From positions 181,262,556 through 181,326,555 of the forward strand of contig CP136067.1 in assembly GCA_032622095.1 (NCBI GenBank): DNA of 64,000 bases. Reading direction: 5' to 3'. The notes beneath the pieces are model-generated. The model did no database searches, was not told where the DNA came from, and worked only from the letters and a program-made list of their open reading frames with translations. This document shows, one piece after another, positions 1 to 10,714 of the stretch. The stretch's first letter is position 1. Every line of letters starts with the position of its first letter. Origin of the DNA: Siphonodentalium dalli. Lineage: Eukaryota > Mollusca > Scaphopoda > Gadilida > Siphonodentaliidae. The position numbers and the translations under genes were made by a program.

Positions 1-902
1 GAGATTAACTGTATCTTAATAGAGGTGTAAACTTTTTCTTAACCTTATAAAACACAACTAATATAACTATGTTGTAAGAGTTTCCTGAAATGAATGATAT
101 TGATTGACCAATATTTTTCAAATTTCTTGAGGAATTCAAAAGTGACTTGCCAAAACTTTTGCCAAATGAAAATATTGTTTGCCAAATGTGTATTATTTTT
201 GCCATTGGCAAGTGGCAGCGCGAACCCTGGCGCAAAATAAATGTTTAAAATAACGTGTCAAATTGTGAAAAATAATGGCTACCCCCCTTGTATATATAGA
301 CAGCGTACATAGAAGAAAGTGGCGTTGGCCTCACAAAGCCTTTATCTCTATGTATCTACATGTATATTGTGTCTGTGTTATATGTTTGATTTTTTGAAAT
401 AAATATTGTTTAAACCAAAGACTTTATCTACAATAAATTGCATCATATAAGCTTCGTGCGTGATGCCCTAAATGAATGCGCTATATATTGTGTAAGTTAT
501 TTCAATATTCTATTATATATTTTACTGATATTGATCCATTTATAGTAAAAGGGACAATATTAAAAAAAAAATGTCGATTTAAGTGGTTTAATTGTTTTCA
601 TTTGGCTAAAAAAATATGGGATTGCTAAAATTTTGGCTACTAGTTTGTATAGTTGTAGCCGCAAGTTATTTGAAATTACATGTCATGCCATTCAAATAAT
701 TGTCATATTAGTTTAGTATTGATGGATTTCTGTTGCTCTCGATACATGTAGCTGTGTATTTACATCTGTTTACTATGTGCAGCGCTTAGATTTTTCTGTA
801 TAGATGCTATAGTTATTTGTGGTTATGTCACAATGTATTATTATGTTATTATTCATTCCATAAATAAATAAAGAATACGAATCATTTTAAACAATGTTTC
901 TG
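1..902. other. Upstream intronic sequence, retroposon-like tails only
   Basis: No coding exon is seen. Around 395-415 the sequence AAATAAATATTGTTTAAACC resembles the tail of the retroposon at 44768-45202, and AATAAATAAAGAATACGAAT near 861-882 looks like another LINE/SINE 3' end. The short open frames here have no family features. Confidence 0.4.
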
Positions 903-985
903 TTATTCATGGGGCCGACTTCTCTGGAGTCGAGTTCGTATGGGGCCGACTACGTATAGGGTTGAGTTCGTATGGGGCCGACTTC
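903..985. repeat. Short tandem repeat GGGGCCGACT
   Basis: Three imperfect copies of a unit of about 30 bases containing GAGTTCGTATGGGGCCGACT. It is local and non-coding. Confidence 0.6.
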
Positions 986-1030
986 ACACAAATGCTATAA
1001 CTTGATCTAAAAACATTTTGATGGAAAAAG

Positions 1031-1482
1031 TTAAATGTACTCAATCCGATTGAACACCCCTAAATTACAATTTCTTTGGCTTCGGGGGTAAAACATATTT
1101 GATTCGAGTCGAGGAATCTACACATCAAAGCTCAGAGTGATCAGATATCGATTTTTGAAGTTTTTTATTTCAATTGTTTTGATTCAGAAACAGGCCCAGG
1201 CTCAAAAGGATGGTCTGGTCAAAATTGCGGATGAAGATGCATAACTCTAAAAACAAGTGGTAATACGGCCAAATTTCTTGAATACTCAAGTGATAATACG
1301 ACAATATTTCGTGAACAAAATGTTGATAAATAACACGGTTTGGGAAATTTGATACCATAGTTGATATTGGTTAGCATTATTTTGTTGCGATTAATCGATT
1401 CTGATAACTAAAGCGTATTTTGAAGAAATGTTGTTGTATCTTGATGATATGGGTCCCCTCTGATCGGATTGAGTACCTTTAA
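1031..1482. mobile_element. TTAA-flanked inverted-repeat element, family 'GTACTCAATC'
   Basis: TTAA at both ends borders inverted ends reading ATGTACTCAATCCGAT on the left and ATCGGATTGAGTACCT on the right. It is the same family as 61970-62426 (inverted orientation) and the truncated copy at 47755. TTAA target duplication is typical of the piggyBac superfamily; there is no transposase, so it would be non-autonomous. Confidence 0.75.
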
Positions 1483-1624
1483 ATCTACCAAACAGGGAGG
1501 AATTAAAAAAAATATTAGTCACCACCGGAAAATTGAAATGACTGCAATAAGAAACTTGAGTCACCACATGCTTCATATTTTACTCAACATGAACACAATC
1601 CAACCACATAAACAGTTTTATTAT

Positions 1625-1860
1625 TTTAACCCTTTCTATACTAAATGGATTCTCCCAGTCAGTTAAAAAGTGGACATTGGAATGGTCTATTATTGATTTG
1701 GAGAGATGTTAAGGTGATCAAAGCCGAGAACAGATAAATAAAAGTGCAAAAGGAGCCATATTTATTGAGGGAAATGTTTAGATAATATAACTTGAAAAAA
1801 CTTGTTGAAAATTGCTATGGGATAACTTTTCAACATTTCCTATGAGATAACTACAGTAAC
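1625..1860. repeat. Diverged relative of the 'CTATACTAAATGG' TTAA element
   Basis: Starts TTAACCCTTTCTATACTAAA and includes GGATTCTCCCAGTCAG, as at the ends of 47372-47605. It then has GGAAATGTTTAGATAATATA, a motif that recurs near 9800, 11550, 18290 and 37640. No clean right end was found. Confidence 0.45.
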
Positions 1861-2322
1861 TCACCAATGATGATTTTAAAACAATATGTGATATAAAGTT
1901 ATATAATGGTGTCATAAATCAGACTACTGAATTTATATCGCCATTTATTAATTATATAGGTTATCTGTCGCAATAAGTAGAATGCTGCCCGAATCATAAG
2001 TAAAAAAGTCGGCCAATAATTAGAAAGACGGTCGATAAGTCAATGACGTCATACGTATTTAGCTCGATAGGCAAAGAATATTGTGACGGAAAATAGATTA
2101 CAGTTGCTTTCGGACGAATTACATCTATCCGTATCAATATCATTCCCAGTGGAAACAGACAGTACTGTGAAATCGCTGCAAGTTCTTTACAAAGTTCACA
2201 AAAATTAAAATTGCTTGAATATCGTTAATTTAATAAAGTACAGAATTGTATATATCTATGTTCATATATTCATCCCGTGAAACAACGTTTGCCAATGTCG
2301 CTAATTAATACAAATACTTATT

Positions 2323-2400
2323 AATTGGTTGTTTCGTCATTGACCGAGTTATGAGGCCTGGATCTCGACCTCATAACTCGGCCATTGGAAATAACCAATT
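2323..2400. repeat. 78-bp hairpin just upstream of exon 1
   Basis: The arms AATTGGTTGTTTCGTCATTG.. and ..CCATTGGAAATAACCAATT flank GAGTTATGAGG/CCTCATAACTC and a loop of about 12 bases. The hairpin ends 40 bases before the first acceptor. Confidence 0.75.
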
Positions 2401-2439
2401 AAGTACATATAATATAGCGTCATGTCATGTGGATTTCAG

Positions 2440-2624
2440 GTGGTTTTGAGTATACCCACTATGGAGAAATAAACCATGGTGTTGACATGAGAGGAGAAGT
2501 GGGCAAGATTTCTAGAAATATCGTGATCGAGGGAGACATGGAGAGCGCCTGTTACAGCACCACAACACAGGAGGAAACTATATGTACTCTCATCAAGTAC
2601 GATCATTTTGGCGGACATATGAAG
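2440..2624 (+). CDS. CEMIP-like exon 1 of window
   Basis: The acceptor is TTTCAG/GT and the donor AAG/GTAGTT; the exon enters in the middle of a Gly codon and ends in phase 0. It encodes a strongly diagnostic CEMIP block: GEINHGVDMRGEVGKISRNI, then an acidic strand, a Cys-containing loop and DHFGGHMK. In vertebrate CEMIP the corresponding block follows the first GG domain and opens the beta-helix region, so roughly 500 residues of protein should lie upstream of the window. An apparent ATG at 2427 is in the intron and is not a start. Confidence 0.88.
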
Positions 2625-2682
2625 GTAGTTTAATAACAAACTGATTAATAATCAATCTATTTATATAGTGCAGCACGTTAGT
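2625..2682. other. Intron start before TTAA element
   Basis: This is the first part of the intron 2625-4085. It is plain AT-rich sequence with nothing recognised before the miniature element at 2683. Confidence 0.5.
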
Positions 2683-3118
2683 TTAACCCTTTGAGTGCCA
2701 GGTCCGATTTTTGTATCAACCCATATACCCTGTGCCAATGCATTCTCTTATATACGCGAGTCGACCATAGGTCGCCTCGCATATATAAGAGAATGCATTG
2801 GCCTAACAATTTTTCATCATTTGTTATTATATTTTTTACAATATTTTACAATTTTAATAATTTTTTCTTATATTCTTTAACAGACTTATTTTGTAGGTTT
2901 AGTGCCAGGGAATCTTACGTTTTTCATGGGCATCAAAATTGTTACTATGAATACTTGGTGATAGTTTTGAGTTATAACATGCCCCTAAGGTTTTAACCAG
3001 TTTGTTTTTAAATTCGCTATAGCATGCTTAAGCATACCCCAATTTTATTTTTTAGGGCCAATTTTACAGACCGTAAATTAGGGCCGATGAGATCGGCCCC
3101 TGGCACTGAAAGGGTTAA
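2683..3118. mobile_element. TTAA element, family 'GAGTGCCAGG', carrying one hairpin module
   Basis: Bounded by TTAACCCTTTGAGTGCCAGG and CCTGGCACTGAAAGGGTTAA. The CCCTTT ends with TTAA duplication resemble piggyBac-type termini. Inside, 2734-2802 is the 69-nt hairpin module also found in two other families. The open frames over it are read-through of repeat DNA. Confidence 0.8.
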
Positions 3119-4085
3119 AGCTGACAATACTTGAATTACTGGAACACAGCTAGTAAATTCAATAAATTTCAAGACGATCTTTACTTTGAAGTGTTGTGAT
3201 CGATTTGCTTGAGATTTTCGTCGATGTTGGTAGAATGATAAATTCCTCCAGTTGGCATAGCGCCTGAGAACTAACTTATCAGTTTCACGTACCCCAACAA
3301 CTACATAATTTGTCTTTAATGTTGGAAACACCCTAATACATCTTTCCTATCACGTCAATATTATGTTCATGCTGGTGTATATTCAGTTATATATCGTTGA
3401 TATTGAAGCGGTATGGTGTAATGCATGGGTTAAATATCTGCCGATCATAATCGGCCTCTCGTTTGTGAACTGCATTGGTACCCTATTACTCAAAAATATG
3501 GAATAACACGTTGTGATCTGCGAATGTTCGAGGTAGACACTGAATCAGTCCGCTTATTCAGATATTTTTGATGTTGTCTCGTTTTGCTCTAAATATTTTT
3601 AATCTGAATATCTAATTTATGTATTTAATTAAAATGGGCGTTTTCGTACCTCTCGAGATAATAGTTTTTATCTTGAACATTACTCCATTGTAGTTGATGA
3701 TATAATATGAAATTAAATTAAATTAACACTAATTAATATATGAAGCTCTTTAGATACATAATTATTGGTGACTTCTTCATTTTTTTTGTCATGAGACACA
3801 GAAATTAACGACGGTATACAATCACCACCCGATTCGATTCGAGATTTGATTCGATACCGATATCGAAACTGAGATTCAATATCGGAAAGAAGATTCGATA
3901 TCGTCGATGCAAAATCCCCGATTCACAGGACACTAATAGCAAGCTTAGCTGATATTGTTTGTTATCTCATAGTGTTGACATGCTCTGTGTTTCCTTTACC
4001 ATCACTGGATCTTCATTTCTATGTTGGAAATTGTTAAGAAGTTTCCAATTTATCTACTTGTTGTGGTCCGTATTTTCCTATTCAG
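3119..4085. other. Intron remainder, no gene seen
   Basis: AT-rich. A GATTCGATTCGAGATTTGAT stretch at about 3828-3920 holds several GATTCGATA/TATCGAA alternations that can pair with each other. Nothing else is recognised. Confidence 0.4.
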
Positions 4086-4158
4086 ATTCAAAGACATTTT
4101 GCAAAAGTTGAGATATCCGGAGTTGAGTTTTACCACATGGGTCAAGCTGCATTTAAAG
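4086..4158 (+). CDS. CEMIP-like exon 2
   Basis: The acceptor is TTCAG/ATTCAA and the donor AAAG/GTGAGA; phase in 0, phase out 1. It encodes IQRHFAKVEISGVEFYHMGQ followed by AAFKG. The VEF(Y)HMGQ block matches the family's conserved ELKHMGQ strand of the beta-helix. Length and phase are consistent with the flanking exons. Confidence 0.85.
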
Positions 4159-4954
4159 GTGAGAAAGTGTTGCTGGTAGCAGAATATATAGCCACACATA
4201 ATGTTATAATAATATTTAAACATTATCACTAGCATTATCAGTGTGGGTAATTCATCACAGTTTGGGCATATGTTTTTACATCAGGACATTGTTGAGCTAA
4301 TAGTAATAATATTTTAATAAAAACGTTAAAAATAGTAAGCTTGAGAAAAAAGATGGACACTTTTTAAGTTTTTATGATACAAAAAGCTACTGTTTCCTCA
4401 CTCAGCATGAGGAAAGCTCTTCAAAAAGGCTACAACAACTACATGATCTCTCACTATGCTGCTTTTATAAAATATCCTAAGTCCAGATAGAAGTGGGATT
4501 GCTTAATAAAAAATAAAATAAAAAAATAAAAAAAAGAAGAAGCAAATGATCCAGCCCTTTCTGCCGAAAACCCGCACATTATCTGCTTATAATAGAACAT
4601 GAGAGCATTTTAGTCACATTATCAACTCTTAATGTTATCTGCTTATTTCATAATCAAATAATCACATAATGTGTTTATTGCTCATTATAGGTCGATTATG
4701 TGCGTATTTGCGCGAGGATATGTTGAATTACCATTACATTTTCAAATACCTATTATATTATAAAAGCTCAGACGATAACATACATCTTATGTCCAAGAAA
4801 CATTTATACTGCAGCAACTAAATACATAGTCTGAACACCATGCAATCAACCGTATGGATTCTTAAGTCCGAAACCACGAAAAACACTTTCTTGCAAAAAT
4901 GGTAGAAATTGTGTGTAAATATCATGTCAATGTTATGTTATGAATGTTTTCCAG
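4159..4954. other. Intron 2 with dispersed repeat at 4560-4740
   Basis: The segment from CACATTATCTGCTTATAATA to GTGCGTATTTGCGCGAGGA is repeated, diverged, at about 15625-15965, so it is a dispersed repeat of unknown class. The rest is featureless, with A-rich stretches near 4510-4540. Confidence 0.45.
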
Positions 4955-5073
4955 ATTCAAACCCTATCCACTTCTCTATGTGTGATGATGTTGATGGGGC
5001 CATTGTCTCGAACAATGCCATTCATCATTCTTTTGCCAGACTGGTGAACATCCGTGGAACTGATGGACTTGAG
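4955..5073 (+). CDS. CEMIP-like exon 3
   Basis: The acceptor is TTCCAG/ATTC and the donor GAG/GTAAGA; phase in 1, out 0. Forty residues contain NPIHFSMCDDVDG, NAIHHSFARLVNIRG and TDGLE, matching the PIHFH and SIHHTFSRCVTVHG beta-helix rungs of CEMIP. The second His of PIHFH is Ser here. The family's insert between these rungs is short in this protein. Confidence 0.88.
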
Positions 5074-5229
5074 GTAAGAAAAGTTACACACAACTTCACA
5101 AAGATATTTTCAGATACTGTCTAGCCCATCCTGATCGAGTCCTTATATAGTATAACACGCTGCCCATCTAAGCCATAGAGATGTAGGTCCGAGCTAGCTG
5201 TTTCTTCCAAAAGTGTATATATTTAATAT

Positions 5230-5325
5230 TATACATATAATGGATTTTGGGATTGGGTGGGATTCGAACCGCACCTTGCGACTCAAAGTCCGACGTTAAT
5301 ATCACACAGCCATCGAATCGACCCC
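5230..5325 (-). repeat. tRNA-derived SINE head (minus strand)
   Basis: On the minus strand the sequence reads TGGCTGTGTGATATTAACG (A-box like), CGGACTTTGAGTCGCAAGG (anticodon-arm like) and GGTTCGAATCCCA (perfect B box). It resembles a tRNA gene, but its acceptor stem cannot be paired well, so it is a SINE promoter rather than a functional tRNA. Confidence 0.6.
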
Positions 5326-5487
5326 ACCACATCAAACGTCGCACTTAGGGCAACATATGCACATTTTAAGGCCTCTGTGTTAGATATATGCTAGATATTT
5401 GGCACAGCTGCATGTTTCATGCACTTGTCTCCGAGACAGCGGCCATTTGAGCTTCCTTTTTTGGGTCACTTTGGTGGTCGTGTTGTA

Positions 5488-5562
5488 TTGACGTCGGACT
5501 CTAAGTCGCAAGGAGCGCTCGTCGTCACGGGAGGCGGTTCTAATCCAACCCAATAAAAAACA
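5488..5562 (+). repeat. Second tRNA-like SINE fragment (plus strand)
   Basis: GACGTCGGACTCTAAGTCGC repeats the anticodon-arm block of the element at 5230 in opposite orientation, followed after an insert by GGCGGTTCTAATCCAACCC, a degraded B box. Together the two make an inverted pair. Confidence 0.5.
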
Positions 5563-5619
5563 TTCCACTGTCTCAATAACCCATGCAGCTTCTAAAATTG
5601 ACGCCTTGTGTGCTATATA

Positions 5620-5903
5620 TGTGACCCGCCATATCCAGTCGGAATTCGGGATTTTTTTTACCCTGTGCCAATGCATTCTCTTATATATGCGAGTCGACCA
5701 TAGGTCGCCTCGCATATACAAGAGAATGCATTGGCCTAACAATTTGTTACAATTTTAATATATATGACTTTATTTTTATTTTATGTCCTAAAAATTGTAA
5801 GAAACATTTATTTAAAAAACATGATAAAAAATTGTTAAGAGAATGCATTGGCACATGGTAAAACAATCCCGACTTACGACTGGATTTGATATGGCGGGTC
5901 ACA
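5620..5903. mobile_element. Inverted-repeat element, family 'TGTGACCCGCCATA', with hairpin module
   Basis: The ends TGTGACCCGCCATATCCAG and GATATGGCGGGTCACA lie within TATA...TATA flanks, so a TA-type duplication is possible. The complete hairpin module is at 5667-5735 and a half module at about 5837-5858. It is the same family as 12087-12545. Confidence 0.75.
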
Positions 5904-6015
5904 TATAGTCCCAAGCACGAACAAAGGGCAACGCTCATCGTGTCTCAAAGACAATTACATATGACATGTAGCTGTGCCAAATATCTACCATATATTTAAT
6001 ATTATATATAGTTTT

Positions 6016-6110
6016 TCAAGTTATATACCCCAACTTTTCGAAGAAAATTAGTGGTATACTATGTAAACTGGATTGACTTTGTCTATTATTCTGTCCCTTT
6101 GTCATTGATG
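6016..6110. repeat. Diverged 'TATACCCC..TTCGAAGAAA' repeat
   Basis: The sequence TATACCCCAACTTTTCGAAG, then TGGTATACTATG and CTGGATTGACT, is a decayed copy of the repeat at 32043-32350. Confidence 0.5.
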
Positions 6111-6291
6111 ATCGCACTTTCTGTTCTTTTGTCTTCATTAATTCTGGCAGCCATATATTTATATTTACAACTGAACATAATGTTCTAGAACAGAATAGGA
6201 TCGACGATCTCTGCTTGTTATACTGTTCTGTTTTGTTTAGAGAAGTAAGTAGGATACACATTAAGGCATGTGCATAGTTAATATCTCTCCC

Positions 6292-6660
6292 TTACGGCCA
6301 TTCTAGTGGCCTTTCCAAGTGGAATGATAGCTCAGGGCGTTGCAGCGTTGACGCGAGCACGCGACGTGCTGTCGCCAACATATTGGTTACAGTATGAGAG
6401 TTTGGTAATGTAATAGGAAACCTCTTTACTGTATCCAGTTTATATATGTATTTCATTTCAACATTCCTGCGTTTATGTAAGTTATTGAGTTCACCTTCTA
6501 TCACTGTCACTCGCATGTCTTCATGCAAATGGTTGTGTGAATTAAAGTGTTCTCCAACAGGAAGATCAACATTACCAGAAGTGAAGGAGAAACGTTTTCC
6601 ATTCATTCTTCTGTAGATTCTGGCTCGTTTCACCTACACAATACACCAGCACAGTTGGTG
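6292..6660 (-). pseudogene. Penelope-like element fragment with GIY-YIG endonuclease region
   Basis: The minus-strand frame from 6633 to 6292 reads RIYRRMNGKR, PVGEHFN, DDMRVTVIEG-like (EDMRVTVIEGELNN), RRN.EMKYIYKLDTVKRFPI and ends ELSFHLERPLEWP. These are features of the C-terminal GIY-YIG endonuclease of Penelope-like retroelements. A VGET block sits in another frame just upstream, so a frameshift is present. Reverse transcriptase is absent: a 5'-truncated relic. Confidence 0.75.
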
Positions 6661-7359
6661 TAAACTGTATTTATTCCATATTATTCATTATTATATATTA
6701 CAAAACACAAGACAAATATTCGACAACAAGCTTTAAGCTTTTGGGAGTCGTTTCCGATTGGCTTGTGACAAGGTCCATCCTGTGAGAGTGATTTTAAAAC
6801 ATTTAAAATTGTTTCAAGTAAATGGGGGCTTCAGGTTTAAAATTGTTGACGTTTTATCCCGTGTACTAGTCTACTCACAGGATGGGCCGGTTCGATAGGT
6901 GTTTCAAGATAAGGTAGTTTCATATGAAATGATTTGGGTTATGTGGGAGTATGTTGGAAGGGTATGATGGTTATCAGATGAATATAAAATAGTTTTATAT
7001 GGAAATATTTTATTTATGTGAGTTTAGGGGATTCAGGTGGATGTCGGTTATGATAAGGGAGGTGAGGAGTGAAATGGTGATATATCTTGTGAAATGGTGA
7101 TATATCTTGTGAAATAGTGATATATCTTGTTGGCAGTATAGGGGATTTTGACGAGTGTGGATAATCTGTTGTGTCAGATTATGCACTGGTTGGGAATCTG
7201 ACCTTGCTTCTGATCCAACGTCACATCATTAGGGGACGTACTTGTATTGTCTATTCTTCTAAACTGTATAACATACCGTGATAATAAATTGCTGTGGTTT
7301 TGCAACAGTGTCCAATTTGTAATCCATTATCGTATCTTATAGCTGACTAACCAGGACAG
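6661..7359. other. Non-coding stretch with 22-bp triplet repeat
   Basis: No gene seen. At 7070-7132 GTGAAATGGTGATATATCTT occurs three times. Inverted fragments CATCCTGTGAGAGTG.. / ..CTCACAGGATGGGCC (6777-6895) suggest a decayed palindromic element. Confidence 0.45.
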
Positions 7360-7414
7360 TTGATACATGGAATGATCACGTCAACGTTTCAACGTGCTGA
7401 GCTATCATTCCACT
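7360..7414 (+). pseudogene. Left part of a split Penelope-like 3' end
   Basis: CACGTCAACGTTTCAACGTG and CTGAGCTATCATTCCACT match, in opposite orientation, the end of the Penelope-like relic at 6292-6360. The match continues after the LINE at 9312 (GGAAAAGGCCACTAGCATGG), so a second copy on the plus strand was interrupted. Confidence 0.65.
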
Positions 7415-9311
7415 TGATTGATTGATTGAGAGTTTAATGTACAAGAATACATAATAAATAGATAGCAAATAAATAAAACGAAATTACCAAGTCTGCACAT
7501 CGAAATATGTAAAGTAGCTTTTAGCATAAGATTTTTCATTGATACGGAATTTATAAAATTTGATGAATCGCGCATGGACATTTGTCATAGAATGTCATCC
7601 CGCACCAACCGACAGCTTCGATCCACAAATACTGTTTTTGTCTTTGAGAGTTAATCGTTTCTCATCAATCATTTGGTCAAATTTTGAAAGCTCACACTTA
7701 TACCTCTCTTTCTGCGAGTCGAAACATTGGAGTGACTTTGGCGAGTTTAGTTTCGAAGCAACATGATTCTTGTTTTGGAACAACAGGATTAGCTTACATA
7801 GATTGTTTCGGAAGAAACGTCTACAGGTTCTGGAACAGGAATATCAGTCGCCTCAACTAGTGTTGCTAGTTATATACTGGCGAGTGTGGAGACTCTTTGT
7901 CTGAGTGCTGGCATCAACACACTTTTTTGTAGACACGATTGCTGAGTATGTGACCTGTGGAATAGATGATCAAAGACCAACTAATTTCTTAGCATCTATA
8001 TATGATAGATGCTTCTCAGGTTTACATCGTTGAATGTTGAATTAATAGTCTCGAATGGGACATGAACGATCCATAGCAGCATGTGAACCATGACAGTTTG
8101 AACTTTTATTAAGATTCGTGCAATCCTTATGCTCATGACCAGAAATAGAACATCGTGCACATATGATTTCTTTACTTTTACGTGACAATGGCCATGGCCT
8201 ATCCCTAACATTTAAAACATCACAATGGCTTTGGAACAAATGTGCTTAAATCCATCTCCATATACCCAACCTTCAATGTTGGTGGATGTTCGCTCCGATT
8301 GAAGGTCAGAATATAACCATTCAAAGGAATTTTTTGTCCATCAACTGTCTTTGTAAATCTACTGACTTATGTAACTCCCTATGAAGCTAACTCAGCCAAT
8401 ATCTCTGAATCAGACGAGTCAGTTATATCACTATTTCTGAACACAGTTCTGCTACTGTTTAATGTCTTGTGGTGAGTAATCAAGACTGGTGTTTGTGCAA
8501 TAGATGTTAATTACATAAGAGTGTCAGCTGTATTTTTTCTTAAACATTCGATAAGAAGAGAGCCACTATGTGGCCCAGTCCTGATCGGTTTGACATATTT
8601 TAATTGCCTGGCTATGCTTTATAGATTTTTATCAATCACAAATACAGAAGGTTTCTTGACATTTTGATCAAAACCAAGTGCAAGTACTGATGATAGACCT
8701 CAGCATCAGTGGAACTTAGCGGATGGTCAATCTTACGTTTTGGTTTGTTTTGAGTTGCCATTTAAAAGCAGATAATCGACAACTAGCCCATCAGCCGCCT
8801 CGGACTACCATTCGAATTATGGTCGGGTCAACAACTATTACATAGTTGTAGCGGTGTATATAGCAGCCTCCTGGTACATCACCGCAGTGAGACAGGCGTG
8901 AACAGTACAAGATTGGAAATTTGGACAGTCATGAAGACGAAATGCAAAGAGACATGATACGAAAGAAACAACAGAAAACAGAACACACACATAGACACCA
9001 GAAACGAAATAGAATAGATGGGAGAAATGTAATCTGAAACAACGTGGAGAGGCGTGACTATCCGATTGATTGAGTCGGGTCAATTAAACCACCCATCTTG
9101 AAGAGATGTAAAACCAAAGAGGAATATGAGCTAAGGGTTATCCGCAGGTCGATATCTCACGTGATACGGCCGCTCTAGCACCTCCATGACTCCTACACCA
9201 CACCTCATGGGATGCATCCCACGGCAAATAGTGCCACATTAGGGCTTCTTATCACTCGCAGTGGGGCGGTAGGCGTATTCTACCCTGGCCCGCACGGGGA
9301 ATCATTCCACT
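7404..9311 (-). mobile_element. ORF1-only LINE with 11-bp target duplication
   Basis: ATCATTCCACT occurs at 7404-7414 and 9301-9311, exactly bracketing the element 7415-9300. On the minus strand it has a GC-rich 5' leader (9300-8762), an ORF1-like region (8761-7595, with frameshifts) and a 3' UTR ending in a short (AATC)n tail at 7417-7432. No reverse transcriptase lies between ORF1 and the tail. The tail type suggests the L2/CR1 group. It inserted into a Penelope-like copy. Confidence 0.75.
7595..8761 (-). pseudogene. LINE ORF1 (gag-like, zinc-knuckle) relic
   Basis: Starts MATQNKPKRKIDHP and contains ICARCSISGHEHKDC followed by NCHGSHAAMDRSCP. These are successive CCHC-type knuckles as in ORF1 proteins of Jockey/CR1/L2 LINEs. 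After the knuckles come YIDAKKLV, TYSAIVS and TQT, as in other LINE ORF1 tails. Several in-frame stops and frameshifts show it is dead. The protein would bind element RNA. Confidence 0.7.
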
Positions 9312-9443
9312 GGAAAAGGCCACTAGCATGGCCATAAGCTAGTGTTATTAAACTATAAACAAATCGTAATGTGTATACTATTTATATCTTGCAACTATCA
9401 GAATAAGCTTGTGTGGCTATGCATATAATTGTTTTGTTTAAAG
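9312..9443. other. Right part of the split Penelope-like end, then intron
   Basis: GGAAAAGGCCACTAGCATGG completes the motif interrupted by the LINE. The remainder to exon 4 holds nothing recognised. Confidence 0.5.
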
Positions 9444-9634
9444 GTTTACAACAATGTTGGCTATCTACACATGGGACATGGATATATTCTGGTGGATAGT
9501 GCTGAACAACGCAATATTTTCGACAGAAACTTGGGAATAGGGACAATGCAAGGAATGCATACATTTTCAGAAATGTACAAAACATGGGCTCGTGCTTTAT
9601 TTCCACAATGGTCAGCAGTATCCGGATATGGCTA
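9444..9634 (+). CDS. CEMIP-like exon 4
   Basis: The acceptor is TTAAAG/GTT and the donor CTA/GTGAGT; phase in 0, out 2. It encodes VYNNVGYLHMGHGYILVDSA then EQRNIFDRNLGIGTM and a tail rich in aromatic residues. These match the GYNSLGHCFF..ED..EERNTFDHCLGLL rungs of CEMIP. The last two bases TA followed by the donor G read as TAG if the intron is kept; spliced, they make a Tyr codon with the next exon. Confidence 0.86.
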
Positions 9635-10644
9635 GTGAGTGTTATTTCTAACGCCAATTGTTTTTATTTTTTACTGCTTTACGGATGCGCCGACCAAGTT
9701 CTATGTGGCCCGACAAGGAAATAAAAACAGATAAGTAGATCCCTTAGAAAATGTTAAGATATTAAGTTCAACAAACGGTCATAGACATTTTTAAAAACTT
9801 ATTATCTGAACATTTCCCCACCAATTAATATGAATCCTTCTGCACATGTATTATCTGTTGGCTACTTATTTTCCCATGACACCCCCCCCCCCCAGATGAA
9901 TAAGGACTTTTTCAATGTATACATTATAACTGAATGCGGGAGTCCATTTTTGTTTTAGAAAATAGAATGTTAAACAAACTCTTTATTTATGGATGTTTTC
10001 AATATTCAATAATCTGAGCTAGGTTTCAAATAAAAGTACGGTATTTGAATTTTGTGATATACATACGAATACTGTTCTCTGTAAGTGACATACAGAGAAT
10101 TATGATGACACAATTAACACCTTAGCGAATGCCAAAAAAAAGGATTCAAGCATTTTTATTTTTTCGACCGACCCTACCAAAACAAGGTTTAAAAATTCCG
10201 TAAAGCAGAAAAATAAAACAGTTTGGCCTAACCGCAATTAGGAAAACATGTCTGTTTTCCAGCTTGCATTTTGGGTTCTTTGGCAATTTAACACTAAAGT
10301 GGAAAATGTCATTGCTAACAGTCGTATCATTTTTGACACAATTGAGAAAATATTTTGTTAGCTTGCATATTTTAAATCCCAATTTCATAATTCTGTTGAT
10401 GATAATTTATTTGGTTATTGCAAAAATGTAAAATGATCAGAACATTAACAATAAGGTGCCAGAATTATATAGTATATATTTTTATTCATACTTTTCATTC
10501 CAAAAATAAAATTCGGCTTAATATCGACATAACTCTTTTATATATGTTTTGATTCCTACTGTTGATTCCAAAAATAATGTAAAATACCACTTTAAATCGA
10601 CTCAGTCTTCAGTATTTCTTATATACTTGTGATTTTTATTTCAG
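9635..10644. other. Intron 4, no gene seen
   Basis: Contains ACTTATTATCTGAACATTTC near 9799 (a motif shared with 11593 and 37664) and a run of 12 C near 9882-9893. The minus-strand frame at 10146-10388 shows no family features. Confidence 0.4.
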
Positions 10645-10714
10645 TTACCCTGCAACATTCTGGATATCTCACCCAAACAACTTTCTCCGGAATAACGCAG
10701 CTGCTGGTTCAGAG
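10645..10714 (+). CDS. CEMIP-like exon 5
   Basis: The acceptor is TTTCAG/TTACCC and the donor GAG/GTGAGA; phase in 2, out 0. It encodes YPATFWISHPNNFLRNNAAA then GSE. This is the family's most recognisable block (TFWMANPNNNLINCAAAGSE in CEMIP), which makes the family assignment secure. Confidence 0.9.

Larger units (their letters stand above)
5388..5990. repeat. Outer inverted repeat around the TGTGACCC element
   Basis: AGATATTTGGCACAGCTGCA (5393 on) pairs with TGTAGCTGTGCCAAATATCT (to 5988), outside the element at 5620-5903. This suggests the element inserted into an older palindromic repeat. Confidence 0.5.

Noticed and set aside
5230-5325. Functional tRNA gene on the minus strand
   Set aside because: The A and B boxes fit but the acceptor stem does not pair; a related fragment nearby points to a SINE.
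9631-9636. TAG as the end of the protein after exon 4
   Set aside because: The donor GTGAGT starts inside it, and joining to 10645 restores Tyr and the family's conserved block.
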